Positions 32,416 to 40,508 of a stretch of 40,508 nt of DNA are shown one piece after another. Source of the DNA: Cyanobium sp. ATX 6A2 (GTDB lineage Bacteria > Cyanobacteriota > Cyanobacteriia > PCC-6307 > Cyanobiaceae); assembly GCF_024346355.1 (NCBI RefSeq), contig NZ_JAGQCU010000021.1:1-40508 (forward strand). Direction: 5' to 3'. The first letter of the stretch is position 1, and the number at the start of each line of letters is the position of its first letter. The translations under genes were made by a program, and so were the position numbers. A model generated the notes under the pieces. The model did no database searches and was not told where the DNA came from. It saw only the letters and a list, made by a program, of their open reading frames with translations.

Positions 32416-34146
32416 TCAGCGCTGAAGCAGCCGTCGCTGGAACCGGGCGATCTCCAGCTCGAGCACTCCCTCGCTGATGCCAAGGGCACGGGCAATGGCG
32501 CGCAGCTTCACCCTCTCCTCCTCTTCGATGCTGCCGTCCGAGCAGGCAACTCGGAAGGCAGACTCCAGGATCACTTCGCGGCCGTTGTCATCCAGGCTGG
32601 AGCGTTCCCGGGCCAGAACGGCGAGCAATTGCGAATACGCAGCCTCTCCCTGTTCTTCATTCGGGGATTCCCTGCCGTCGTTCTTTGAGCGACGGCTGTC
32701 GATCCAACGTTCCAGTTCCTGCCGACTGGTGGGCTGGCCCATGATCTCGGCGTAGGTTGTGGAAATCGTGGTGATCTCATCCTCCTTGATCTCGCCATCA
32801 GCCAGGCAAACGTCGATCATGCAATCCAGCATCAGGTCACGCACCTTGGTGGCGTAACGGTCCCCGTAGGCGACCGCCCAGCGCAACTCGGAGAGATCCC
32901 GCTCCTTTCGATCGTGCTGGGAGGCGCGGGGATCACGCTTGCAGCCGGTATGTCCTCCCGAGAGATTGTCATAGATATGGAAGGTGAAGCGGTCGACCAG
33001 TTCTCGACAAAAGGCCACCCCACGAACGGAATTTCCGTAGTCGTCAAGCCGCGGCGAAAAGGTTGCAAATCCCATCAGGTTTGGCACCACCACGAGAACC
33101 GCACCGGCCACACCTGACTTTGCTGGAAGACCAACTTCCAGGGTGAACGAACCAGCGTTGTCATACATGCCGGCGCTCTGCATCACCGCCAGGGTTTTCT
33201 TCACAACCTCCGTGGGCAGCACCTCCTCACCGGTGATCGGGCAGACGCCTCCGTTGGCGAGAGTTGCAGCCGCCACCGCAAGCATTTCTGTGGTCATTTC
33301 GATGCTGCAGCAGGCAAGATAGAGATCCAGCATCTTGTGAAGATCCACATCCCTTGGCAGGCCTTTTCTTCCCTGTAGAAGGTAGGCAATTGCAAAGTTG
33401 GTGTGGGCCGTTGCCCGTTCAGACAACATTGTTTCTTCGCTATACCGAACCTCACCAATCTTGCCAGACAGACGACTCCAAAGATTCATCACATCTTGTG
33501 TGATCTCGCGTGCGTCTTGATCGGGGCTGCCCGATGCAATGATGCCAGCTGTCATGATCGCCCCCGCATTCACGCAGGGATTGAAGGGGCGCATGTCGGG
33601 GAGCATATCCAGTGCATTGAAGGGGCGACCGGAGGGCTCTGTGCCAACGAAGCGGTGGATGAAATCAGCACCCTCCAGCACCAGTGCATGGGCGTAGTTC
33701 AGCGGCTTCGACACGGATTGAATGGAGTGATAAACATCCACATCGCCAAGCCGCATCCGTTGTCCATCAACCGTGCACACTGCCACCCCCCAGCGTTCAG
33801 GATTGGCATCGCGAAGAATGGGAATGTAGTCGGCATTCTTGCCGCCACGGTCGGGCGCAACATTCCTGTAGATCGTTTGAATATCGCTGTAGAACTCCTC
33901 CCAGTCCGGGATGGCAAGCTGACGTTGAAAGCTGCGACTGATCATCCGCAATTCTGGACCAACCAGTTCCGCAAACGTCTCAAAGTCGATGGGTCGATCG
34001 CCGCACTCGGCCAGACGCTCAATGGTGGTCCTTAGACGGAGATCTGTTCTATCAAGGCCACTGGTGGCGATTCTTTCCATGATCCGATCCGCATCAGTCA
34101 CCCCATTGGTTGTCACTGACTCGAACAGCATCCGCATCCGATCCAT
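32416..34146 (-). CDS. glsA: Glutaminase with C-terminal TerB-like domain
   Basis: About 576 residues, roughly twice the length of a plain glutaminase. The serine-dependent glutaminase core (about 85-370) shows YHSIQSVSKPLNYAHAL with the S-x-x-K catalytic pair, NPCVNAGAI, TAHTNFAIAYLL and GSFTLEVGLPAKSGVAG. It converts glutamine to glutamate and ammonia. The tail (about 420-575) has two ADGEIKEDE / SDGSIEEEE repeats in helical context, as in TerB-like domains that bind metal or membranes. ATG 34146 is preferred over TTG 34158. A perfect palindrome lies 36 bases upstream. Confidence 0.85.
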   Translation of the reverse strand: MDRMRMLFESVTTNGVTDADRIMERIATSGLDRTDLRLRTTIERLAECGDRPIDFETFAELVGPELRMISRSFQRQLAIPDWEEFYSDIQTIYRNVAPDRGGKNADYIPILRDANPERWGVAVCTVDGQRMRLGDVDVYHSIQSVSKPLNYAHALVLEGADFIHRFVGTEPSGRPFNALDMLPDMRPFNPCVNAGAIMTAGIIASGSPDQDAREITQDVMNLWSRLSGKIGEVRYSEETMLSERATAHTNFAIAYLLQGRKGLPRDVDLHKMLDLYLACCSIEMTTEMLAVAAATLANGGVCPITGEEVLPTEVVKKTLAVMQSAGMYDNAGSFTLEVGLPAKSGVAGAVLVVVPNLMGFATFSPRLDDYGNSVRGVAFCRELVDRFTFHIYDNLSGGHTGCKRDPRASQHDRKERDLSELRWAVAYGDRYATKVRDLMLDCMIDVCLADGEIKEDEITTISTTYAEIMGQPTSRQELERWIDSRRSKNDGRESPNEEQGEAAYSQLLAVLARERSSLDDNGREVILESAFRVACSDGSIEEEERVKLRAIARALGISEGVLELEIARFQRRLLQR

Positions 34147-34181
34147 GCAGAATCTCAAGAGGTTGAATGATCAGCCTGAAG

Positions 34182-34193
34182 GGTAGGCCTACC
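34182..34193. promoter_or_regulatory. 12-bp perfect palindrome before the glutaminase gene
   Basis: GGTAGGCCTACC is a perfect 12-bp palindrome, with further symmetric bases on both sides (AAG...CTT). It lies between the glutaminase start and the small gene at 34329, where a promoter is expected. It is a likely repressor or activator site; the regulator is unknown. Confidence 0.45.
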
Positions 34194-34328
34194 TTGAAGG
34201 ACCTGCCGCCTTTGGCTGGACCATCCCCGGCGTTCGTGGCCCTGCTCCTCAATCCCGCGGCTGGTCGGCCGCTGCATCTGCAGGTCTGCCTGTTCAGCCC
34301 GACATGCTGAGTGGCTCAGCTGGCCTGC

Positions 34329-34493
34329 TCAACCGTTGGCGGAGGCCGGTGGCTCCAGTTCTTGGCTCAGCAGGTCTTGCGCCAGCAGAAGCAGGGCGAC
34401 ACCCATCAGGGCCAGGGCAGTGCCGCGCTGCTCATCACCACTCAGCTCAAGCGTGCGTGCGGTTTGCAGATGCTCAGGCCAGCTGAGTCGCAT
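34329..34493 (-). CDS. 54-residue putative membrane protein
   Basis: ATG 34493 opens MRLSWPEHLQTARTLELSGD and continues into one hydrophobic segment (GTALALMGVALLLLAQDLL, about 26-44) and an acidic tail. It is short, and support comes only from plausible topology and codon use. It might instead be non-coding. Confidence 0.35.
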   Translation of the reverse strand: MRLSWPEHLQTARTLELSGDEQRGTALALMGVALLLLAQDLLSQELEPPASANG

Positions 34494-34653
34494 GTTGTGC
34501 GGCCACAATCGTGATGATTCTGAGTTGTGGCGCTGATGACTGCGAGCACCGTTACAACACGAAACACTGACACGGCGGCCCTTCGAGTAGCCCTTGCTAC
34601 GCCCATTCGGTAACAGCCCGATACCGTTTCGCCATTCATCGGTCACGGGACCC

Positions 34654-34893
34654 ATGGGCCAGTCCATCGAACTCACTGTGAGCCAGCGCTTCGAGATCGA
34701 ACGCTTCAGCCGTGCCATCGATGGCACGGCTGATCCGGAGGCCCTGCGCAGCATCGCCAAGCAGTTGCTGCAGGCCTGGCACACCCAGAAGGCCGCCACC
34801 ACCTGGGCGATGAGCCAGCAGATGGGACCGCCGCTGGGTTTCCTGGCTCAGACTTCAGACGGAGAGAGCGGGGTTGGCCACATGCCTGGTTGA
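34654..34893 (+). CDS. Small helical protein, faintly NblA-like
   Basis: Seventy-nine residues starting MGQSIELTVSQRFEIERFSR at 34654. A helical hairpin is predicted (ALRSIAKQLLQAWHTQKAAT, about 30-50). The order IELT, Q-x-FEI-x-x-F, then a helix resembles the N-terminal part of NblA, which targets phycobilisomes for breakdown. The similarity is weak and the C-terminal binding helix differs. It begins the rightward series of tiny genes. Treat it as a conserved-looking small protein of unknown role. Confidence 0.5.
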   Translation: MGQSIELTVSQRFEIERFSRAIDGTADPEALRSIAKQLLQAWHTQKAATTWAMSQQMGPPLGFLAQTSDGESGVGHMPG

Positions 34894-34974
34894 CCTTGCC
34901 CTGCTCCTGGACCAGAGCCATCGGGCCATGATGATCCCAGCCCAGGAGTCAACACGCTGGATCACCCCATCTGG

Positions 34975-35133
34975 ATGCTGATTCCCTGGGCGATTTTCTC
35001 TGTGGCGGCGGGCTTGAAGTTCTGGCGCTTCACGCGGTTGGTTCGGCAGCAACGACCGGGCAGCAGCTCCGAGCTGGAGCGGGTCCGAGCGTCGCTGGAG
35101 CAGAGCTGGCGGAAGCACCAGCAGGAAGCCTGA
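34975..35133 (+). CDS. 52-residue membrane protein
   Basis: ATG 34975 encodes MLIPWAIFSVAAGLKFWRFT, one N-terminal hydrophobic segment, then a basic and charged cytoplasmic-type tail (SSSELERVRASLEQSWRKHQ). The stop overlaps the next ATG (TGATG at 35131-35135), so the two are translated together. No family is recognised. Confidence 0.5.
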   Translation: MLIPWAIFSVAAGLKFWRFTRLVRQQRPGSSSELERVRASLEQSWRKHQQEA

Positions 35134-35303
35134 TGGAGCACTGGAACTGGGCAACCATCCAACTGGGCCTGGTCGCCCTTGCCTTCGCTGGTCTGCAGGT
35201 GTGGTGGATCGGCAGCACCCTGCGCAAGCGTGACCTGGCACGTCCGCTGAGCGGGGGAGCGTTCCGCAAGACCCTGGAGCGAATCTGGGCCAAGAAGAGT
35301 TGA
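35133..35303 (+). CDS. 56-residue membrane protein coupled to its neighbour
   Basis: This frame starts in the overlap at 35133 with MEHWNWATIQLGLVALAFAG. It has one membrane helix (about 9-28) and a strongly basic tail (STLRKRDLARPL, then RKTLERIWAKKS). Topology mirrors the upstream protein. A T-tailed terminator follows 75 bases later, closing a small operon. Confidence 0.55.
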   Translation: MEHWNWATIQLGLVALAFAGLQVWWIGSTLRKRDLARPLSGGAFRKTLERIWAKKS

Positions 35304-35378
35304 GGGAACATCCCGTTCAGCGGCGGCACGATCCACGTTCCGTCACAGAAGTTCATAAGGTGGTGCTGGTCATCGAGT

Positions 35379-35405
35379 GGATCCCGAGCGGGTCCGCCTT
35401 TTTTT
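35379..35405 (+). terminator. Intrinsic terminator of the small-protein operon
   Basis: GGATCCCG (35379-35386) pairs with CGGGTCC (35389-35395) with one bulged T, then GCC and seven T (35399-35405). The orientation suits the two rightward small genes. Confidence 0.7.
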
Positions 35406-35420
35406 GACCTGACGGCGCCC

Positions 35421-35594
35421 TTAGCGGCTGATCGCCTTCCAGATCCACCAGGCGGCAATGGCCACCAGCACCCAGGGCACCAGGGATCGGAACACCAGCA
35501 GCACCAGCAGCACCACCAGGGCGGAGACAGCGGTTCGTTTGGTGAGTGCCTTGGCCTCATCGGTCATGTAGCGCCAGCGAGGAACGATCGGCAT
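35421..35594 (-). CDS. 57-residue membrane protein
   Basis: ATG 35594 encodes MPIVPRWRYMTDEAKALTKR followed by a long hydrophobic stretch with a Pro break (VSALVVLLVLLVFR and LVPWVLVAIAAWWIW, about 23-52), likely one or two helices. It is convergent with the small rightward operon. No family is recognised. Confidence 0.5.
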   Translation of the reverse strand: MPIVPRWRYMTDEAKALTKRTAVSALVVLLVLLVFRSLVPWVLVAIAAWWIWKAISR

Positions 35595-35798
35595 CGGCAG
35601 GACTCTGGAGGGGTTCAGGCAGGTGGCAGCTTAGAAACAGCCGGTGAACTGCACACCGGAATCGCCCCGAGGCCTGCCCGCACGCAGTGGCGCCCAGATC
35701 CAGCCTGAATCACTGCATGAGTTCGTGGATTGTTGTCACGTGAGTTTCTCTCTTGCGAACTTCGCTGCGACCCGAGACATGAGCCCATCAATCCGTGA

Positions 35799-37214
35799 TC
35801 AGTTGCGCAACAGACTGCGCATTTGATCACGGAACCATTGCAGTGGATTGTTCACGTCCTGGTCGGCCAACAGGCCTCGCGCTCGGAGGGATTCTTCATA
35901 GCTATCCAACACCTCCTGGCGGCGGGATACCTCCTCTGTGATGATCTCGGCGAACTCGGGATGGCGCTGCAGCAGGGCCCGGAAGCTTCCCCTTGGAATC
36001 ACGAACAGGGTGGTGTCTTCCGCTGCCCGCATGCTGGTGGGATACGGCACCTCCAGCAGGAGGGGCAACTCACCAAAGAATTCGCCTTGGCGGAAACTGA
36101 ACAGACGCCGGCTGATGCGGTCTGTTTCGTAGATCGCATCAATGCAACCGCTCACCACGATATTGAAGGTGTGACCCAGCTCTCCTTGGCTTACCAGGAT
36201 GTCTCCCGTGCTGAGGCTGGCTCGGGCACCACCGGCGATCAGCTCGCGCAGCGGACGACCTCGGAGGCCCTGGAAATGGGGCAGAGCGGGCAACACTTCG
36301 CTGAGGGGAAGGCACTGCGGGGGGTCTCGCTTCACCGGCTCCCTGCCGTCTGTGTTGTCATCCACAGGAGCGGAGGCAGAACCAATCAGCTCGATCAGCC
36401 GCCGCGGCCTGGCCAGCTCAATACCCCGTTCTCGCAACCCTTGCTCGATCGCATAGTTCAAACTGCTGCGGATGAGCTGTGCACTCTGAATCTCTGACGT
36501 CCATGCCCACAGGAGAAAACTGAGGCCAGGCTCTCCCTGGCTGGCAAAGACCACCCGCGGCGGCGGATCGGCATTGACGCATGGCTCATCCAGAGCCGCT
36601 TGCAGCAGCACTTCAGTGACCTCGAGCACATCGCTTCCATGGGCGACGACGACGGGCACCTCCACCCGACCGTCCGTCATCGAATAGCTGAGATTCTGGA
36701 CAGGATTGTTGGTGATGAATGTGTTCGGAACGATGATCTCCGCACCTTGGAAGGTGCGGACGACGGTGGAACGAATCGAGATCTCCTTGATGAACCCTTT
36801 CGTCTGGTTGAACTCGATCAGGTCTCCCACTTTGAGTTTGCCTTCCATCAGCAGGGTGAGACCACTGCTGAGGTTGCGGGTGAGGTCTTGAAGCCCGAAG
36901 CCGAGGCCCACTCCCAGCGCCCCCACGATCACGGCAATGGCGCCGAAATCCAGCCCCATACTCTGCACCACCAGCACGTAGCCCAGGGCGGCTGAACCGA
37001 GGCCACACAGGGTGGCGATCGCCTCGCGACGGCCTTCGGGGAGCTGGAGCCACAGCAGCAGCCGTTCCCGGAGCAGATGCTTGATCGCCCGAGCCAGCAG
37101 GCTCACCACAACCAGCAACGCGGCCACCTGCAGCAGCCAGGCCAACGAGATGCTCTGCTCCCCAAGCGGAAACAGCGGCGCGGTGAACGTGCGGGACACC
37201 CAGCCAGGACTCAT
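35799..37214 (-). CDS. MscS mechanosensitive channel with C-terminal cNMP-binding domain
   Basis: This 471-residue protein has three membrane helices (about 20-45, 65-88, 90-112). The pore helix carries the MscS Gly/Ala pattern (VIVGALGVGLGFGLQDL), followed by the MscS beta domain (LKVGDLIEFNQTKGFIKEI, then RTFQGAEIIVPNTF). After a C-terminal alpha/beta region, residues ~310-440 form a cyclic-nucleotide-binding domain (GDILVSQGELGHTFNIVVSG, FRQGEFFGELPLLL). In the phosphate cassette the usual PR-T-A Arg is replaced (EVPYPTSM), so cAMP binding may be lost or changed. It would sense membrane tension. Confidence 0.85.
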   Translation of the reverse strand: MSPGWVSRTFTAPLFPLGEQSISLAWLLQVAALLVVVSLLARAIKHLLRERLLLWLQLPEGRREAIATLCGLGSAALGYVLVVQSMGLDFGAIAVIVGALGVGLGFGLQDLTRNLSSGLTLLMEGKLKVGDLIEFNQTKGFIKEISIRSTVVRTFQGAEIIVPNTFITNNPVQNLSYSMTDGRVEVPVVVAHGSDVLEVTEVLLQAALDEPCVNADPPPRVVFASQGEPGLSFLLWAWTSEIQSAQLIRSSLNYAIEQGLRERGIELARPRRLIELIGSASAPVDDNTDGREPVKRDPPQCLPLSEVLPALPHFQGLRGRPLRELIAGGARASLSTGDILVSQGELGHTFNIVVSGCIDAIYETDRISRRLFSFRQGEFFGELPLLLEVPYPTSMRAAEDTTLFVIPRGSFRALLQRHPEFAEIITEEVSRRQEVLDSYEESLRARGLLADQDVNNPLQWFRDQMRSLLRN

Positions 37215-37485
37215 ACCTTGACGCCCACGCGGTTGTTGATCGTCATGTCAACAGGAGCAATCTCCAAGCTCTCGTGCTTCCTTGCAGCCTCGCTGAGGAT
37301 GGAGTTGGGTTCTCAACATTGTCGCGCTCCTTCATGGATCGGCAGAGTTGTGCGATTGGCTGATCTCATTTTGGTGTGGACTGTGGTCTCGGGGAACCGC
37401 CCGATGGGACTCCACGGTTTGAAAGCATCAACCCTGGCGCTCTCGTCCGGCCTATGGAGAGTTGTGGGGCGCTTGGTTTTTCTAT

Positions 37486-37780
37486 TCATGTCTGATTCTG
37501 CTCCAGCGCCGATTGAAGCCTTGCTTTGAGGCTCGGCAACTGATTCTCGATTGCATCCCAAAGAATCATGTGATCCACACCTTCATAGACATGAATGATC
37601 CGCTGCATGGGCAAGCTTCAGAGCCTCCCCGATCACTTCGAACTTGCGCTCCACACCCGCTTGGAGCAGCTCATTGTCGAGAAAGTCTACGAGCGAGTGA
37701 TGTGCGGTGAAGGACTCGATCGCCTGGATCGCCTGCAGGGCATCCAGCAGTCGTTTAAGGGCCTCTCGCTTCAGCTTCAC
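37486..37780 (-). pseudogene. hepT: HepT-like HEPN toxin, frameshifted with internal loss
   Basis: From GTG 37780 the frame gives KREALKRLLDALQAIQAIES and VERKFEVIGEALKLAH, the N-terminal part of a HepT/DUF86 HEPN protein, and then hits a stop. Family sequence resumes in another frame as MQRIIHVYEGVDHMILWDAI and runs to 37486. The residues between the two parts (normally ~20) are gone, and the RxxxxH RNase motif survives only in damaged context (RIIH). The gene overlaps mntA by GTGA. It is almost certainly inactive as a toxin. Confidence 0.75.
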
Positions 37781-38115
37781 AACTGCACAACTACCTGCCG
37801 CACGGCGTCCACATCCTCACGAAAGTAGGGATTGCGGATCATCCGTTCGGTGAGCAGATCCACTGGCCGGCCCATCAGGGCTTCGGCGGCATCGGCAAAG
37901 CTGCAGAACCTGTCGCAGTAGCCCGGCTCCTGTGGGTCGCGGAACTGCGCGATGAAATCCAGGTCGCTGGTGGCCGGATCGAACGTGCCCTTCGCCGCCG
38001 AGCCGAACACCTCCAGCCGCTCCACCCCAAAGCGGCGGCACAGCTCCCGTAGGGGCTCCAAGTGCACCGCAAGCAGCGGTGGCAGGGGGGCGGGCGACGT
38101 CATGCCTTCACTCAT
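37777..38115 (-). CDS. mntA: MntA-type nucleotidyltransferase antitoxin
   Basis: About 112 residues. The minimal nucleotidyltransferase motif RLEVFGSAAKGTFDPATSDL followed by DF (about 29-50) gives the G-S and D-x-D metal and nucleotide site. DAAEALMGRPVDLLTERMI is the third conserved block. MntA proteins silence HepT by attaching AMP to it. ATG 38115 is chosen, with 38103 as alternative. It overlaps hepT by four bases. Because hepT is broken this looks like an orphan antitoxin. Confidence 0.85.
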   Translation of the reverse strand: MSEGMTSPAPLPPLLAVHLEPLRELCRRFGVERLEVFGSAAKGTFDPATSDLDFIAQFRDPQEPGYCDRFCSFADAAEALMGRPVDLLTERMIRNPYFREDVDAVRQVVVQL

Positions 38116-38150
38116 AGCCGAGGATCTGCAGGTTCGCCGCAATCGCCGCA

Positions 38151-39446
38151 TCATGAGCCCCAGTCCGCGTAGACACTCGCATCCCGCTCGGGATAGCTCA
38201 CATAGAAGTGCTCGAAGATCGAGCTGCACTTCTGTTGATAGAGCTCGGGTGTGTAGGCCCTGGGGAGCCCCAGGTCGAGCGCATCTTCGATCGCCAGTTT
38301 CAGCTGGGCGCGGGACGCCGCCTTGGCTCGCCAGTTCAATACCAGCAGGGCTTTCACCTGCTCCAGCAGCTCCCGGGCCACGGCCTTCACCTTGCGGCGC
38401 TCGGCGTCGGTGAGTTCGGGGGCTGGTTTGAGCAGGATGTCGAAGAGGGTGAGCTCTTCTTCGCTGAGGTGTTCGCGGATGTGGCGCTGCTGTTCGCTGC
38501 TGAGGCTGGCGGAGAGCTCCAGCAAGGCCTTGAACAGCTGCTCCACATTCAGGCTGCCGGCGTTGTAGGCGGCGATGAGCTGCTCGAACTTCTCCAGGAA
38601 ATCGGTGCGGGTGGGATTGAGCTGCACCAGACGGTTCAGCCGGGCGGCGATCTGGGCCTTGAGGGTTTCGAGATCGATGTTCTTGCGCTTCGAGTTCTTG
38701 AACTTCTCTGCCAGGGCCTGGAAATCGATCTGGGAGAGATCCATCGGCGGCAGGTTGCGCTCCTGAATGGCCACGCCCGTGATCGAGGCATCGAGCAGCT
38801 GGCTGATCCCGGCCATCACTTCACTGAGATCGGCCGGCCCCTCGGGATGGAGCTGCTGGCGAATCTCCGCTGCCAGGAGGGCCAGCAGGGCCTCAATCCC
38901 GGTGTATTCCGCTACAGCTCGATCGGGCTTGAGGGCGGAGTAGAGCGTGTGCACCAGGCGCTGGGCGGCGAGGAAGTCGTTGCGCACGCCATCGGGTGAG
39001 ATCAGGGCGTTCACGGCGTCGCCGATCGCCGCAATCCGCTCCATGCCGCCGGCAGCCAGACCCTCGATCCGCGCCAGATCCACCTGGTGGCCGAGGCAGA
39101 AGCGGCGCGCCTCGGCGATCGCCTGGCGCAGCTCACCGATCAGCACGTCGTTGCCTTCCACGGGGCTGTGGCCCGACTGGCCGACGCCGTAGAGGGAGAG
39201 GGCCTTCTCCAGCGAGGCGAACACATTGGCGTAGTCCACGATCTGGCCGCTGTGCTTGCCGGGGAACACGCGGTTGGCCCGGGCGATGGTCTGCATCAGG
39301 GTGTGGTTGCGCATCGGCTTGTCGAGGTAGAGCGTGGAGCAGCTCGGCGCGTCGAAGCCGGTGAGCCACATGGCGCACACGAACACCAGCCGCAGCGGAT
39401 CGTCTGGCTTCTTGAAGCGCTCCTCGAGGCTGGGGTTTGACCAATG
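38151..39446 (-). pseudogene. hsdR: Type I restriction subunit HsdR, C-terminal part only
   Basis: The open frame covers about 430 residues. It begins at [15 protein letters not shown] and contains late helicase motifs [17 protein letters not shown] (V) and [20 protein letters not shown] (VI), then the long C-terminal helical region of HsdR. The endonuclease domain, Walker A and B motifs are absent. A stop codon (39449-39447) precedes the fragment in frame. HsdR normally exceeds 900 residues. With no hsdM or hsdS in view, restriction activity is not expected from this fragment. Confidence 0.8.
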
Positions 39447-39550
39447 TCATCCATGGCCTTCGGCCTGGCTTGGGGGGGCCAAAACTGGCCTGAGGCTATG
39501 AGCGGCATCGTCAGCTGGCAGTGCGGTTCGAGAGCGGCCGGCGGCCCATC

Positions 39551-39581
39551 TCCGAACCGATCTCCGAACTTTTTTCCGAAC
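39551..39581. repeat. TCCGAAC repeated every 12 bases
   Basis: TCCGAAC occurs at 39551-39557, 39563-39569 and 39575-39581, exactly 12 bases apart. It lies in the 150-base gap between the GIY-YIG gene and the truncated hsdR. The sequence between copies differs. It may be a small binding-site array or a leftover coding repeat. Confidence 0.5.
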
Positions 39582-39600
39582 CTGGTGGCCGTGAAGAGGC

Positions 39601-40380
39601 TCACCCCTCCCCCTCTGCCGAAGCCGCCGCCGCCGCCCGCTCCTGGTGCTCCTTGAGGGTGACGCCCTTGGCGTCTTTCCACTCGATGCGGCCATTGGCG
39701 GTACGGGCGAGCAGTGCCATGGCCGCCTGGGAGGGGGAGTTGAACTCATAGTCCTGCGCGAGGGTGAGGCCGGAGGGCTCCTGAAGGAACACCGCCTGGC
39801 TCACCAGTTGGGCTCTGGCCTGCACCCAGGCGGCCGGTGTGGACTCCACGAATTCACGGCGAGCCTTGGCGCCGCCCAGCACGGTGAAGCCACCGGGAGA
39901 TTCGAACCCCTGGCCGGAGGCCCCAGGTCCTTGGAGGTGAAACAACCGGCGGGCCGATGCAGCGGGTTTGCCCGTGGCCTGCTCGAAGGCGCGCAAGCCG
40001 AGCACGGGGCAGCAGAGCAGCAGCTCCTCCAGGAAGCCATCGGCCTCGGCGCGGTCCATCTCGGCGAGGGTGATCGAGCGGCCCTGCACGGCGTTCTCCA
40101 GCCGGGAGCGCTTGGCGGCCTGGGCCAGGCGGATCAGGCGCGCCTCCAGGTGCTGGGCGTGGGCCTTGTTGAGGTAGCCGTCCTTGGAGGTGAAGGCGTA
40201 GGCCGTGGTCCAGAACTCCCTGGCCTGATGCTGCTCCAGGCGGCGGCCGAGGGGATCGGCTTCACCGATGTAGACGAGATCGGCGCCGCCCTCCGGGTCG
40301 GGACCGGAGAGCACATAGACCCCCGGACGGGAGGCCTCGTCCCGCTGGGTGAACTCCTTGAGCTGGGAGCGGGGGATCAC
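39601..40380 (-). CDS. GIY-YIG nuclease with DUF4357 tail
   Basis: This 259-residue protein has an N-terminal GIY-YIG-type fold (PGVYVLSGPDPEGG, then VYIGEADPLGRRLEQH, about 20-52). The first motif appears as GVY and the second as YIG, with the catalytic Arg in GRRLEQH. EFWTTAYAFTSKDGYLNKAH and HLEARLIRLAQ follow. A DUF4357 domain closes the protein (SPSQAAMALLARTANGRIEW). Such proteins often occur beside restriction systems. ATG 40380 is used. It lies directly upstream of the hsdR remnant. Confidence 0.82.
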   Translation of the reverse strand: MIPRSQLKEFTQRDEASRPGVYVLSGPDPEGGADLVYIGEADPLGRRLEQHQAREFWTTAYAFTSKDGYLNKAHAQHLEARLIRLAQAAKRSRLENAVQGRSITLAEMDRAEADGFLEELLLCCPVLGLRAFEQATGKPAASARRLFHLQGPGASGQGFESPGGFTVLGGAKARREFVESTPAAWVQARAQLVSQAVFLQEPSGLTLAQDYEFNSPSQAAMALLARTANGRIEWKDAKGVTLKEHQERAAAAASAEGEG

Positions 40381-40508
40381 GTAGGGACTCCTGAAAAAGC
40401 CAGATCCACTGCAGCGCAGCTTGTTTCAGCGATAGAGACCCGATAAAGTGGCCTCGATCAGGGCAATCGCGGATTGCTACAACTGCTGAGCGCTGCAGAT
40501 GTACCGGA

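Noticed and set aside
37215..37485. Short open frames between the MscS-type gene and hepT
   Set aside because: None has a family motif or convincing start; the stretch looks non-coding.

Overview
This is a GC-rich window from a unicellular cyanobacterium, most likely of the Synechococcus/Cyanobium type. The evidence is a cyAbrB regulator, an SmtA-type metallothionein, a DevB/DevC/DevA exporter, a complete GRRM (GrrP/GrrA/GrrM) peptide-maturation locus, a CP12-like small protein and many very small cyanobacterial-style membrane proteins. Assignments come from reading translated sequence and motifs; no database search was run.

Left accessory third (1-16,276). The left edge holds the end of an IS5-family element. 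It is followed by a vanadium haloperoxidase gene, a C-terminal scrap of a RecD2-like helicase, and a winged-helix/nucleotidyltransferase pair that looks like a toxin-antitoxin module, with a near-perfect palindrome at its 5' end. A metallothionein, a TetR regulator and a divergent devBCA-type exporter follow, then a beheaded nuclease gene, cyAbrB and a beheaded peptide deformylase. From 9,154 to 13,746 runs a tightly coupled mobile-element recombination operon: RecE-like exonuclease (frameshifted), RecT-like annealase, SSB and small unknown genes. On the opposite strand lie an HTH/PIN toxin-antitoxin pair and a tyrosine integrase. Four copies of TTTGCCTA separate the integrase from tRNA-Ser(UGA), whose 3' end faces the integrase. 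This looks like an integrative element inserted at the tRNA; no capsid or tail genes are visible.

Central part (16,326-30,809). The GRRM locus encodes a substrate-binding-like protein, a Gly-rich precursor with six F-V-N motifs plus one F-R-N, and a radical SAM/SPASM enzyme. Next come a DUF547 protein, a TIGR04283-type glycosyltransferase coupled to an SDR, a frameshifted unknown gene, and a cluster of small proteins including one with a CP12-type C-terminus. A LuxR-type regulator with a nitroreductase-like (Acg family) protein follows. A long leftward gene run contains an acyltransferase, a secreted beta-propeller glycosidase-like protein, a Nudix hydrolase, an Anbu proteasome homologue with a transglutaminase-like protein, an N-formylglutamate amidohydrolase and a lipoprotein.

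Right part (30,875-40,508). There is a cyclic-nucleotide-binding-domain protein, a glutaminase fused to a TerB-like domain, a run of tiny membrane proteins and an MscS channel with a cyclic-nucleotide-binding tail. The window ends in a decayed defence cluster: an MntA-type nucleotidyltransferase antitoxin with a broken HepT (HEPN) partner, the C-terminal part of a type I restriction HsdR subunit, and a GIY-YIG nuclease.

The leading candidates for something under-described are the winged-helix/nucleotidyltransferase pair, the tRNA-Ser integrative element, the CP12-tailed small protein behind repeated boxes, and the untranslated 30,901-31,227 region with a 16-bp tandem repeat.
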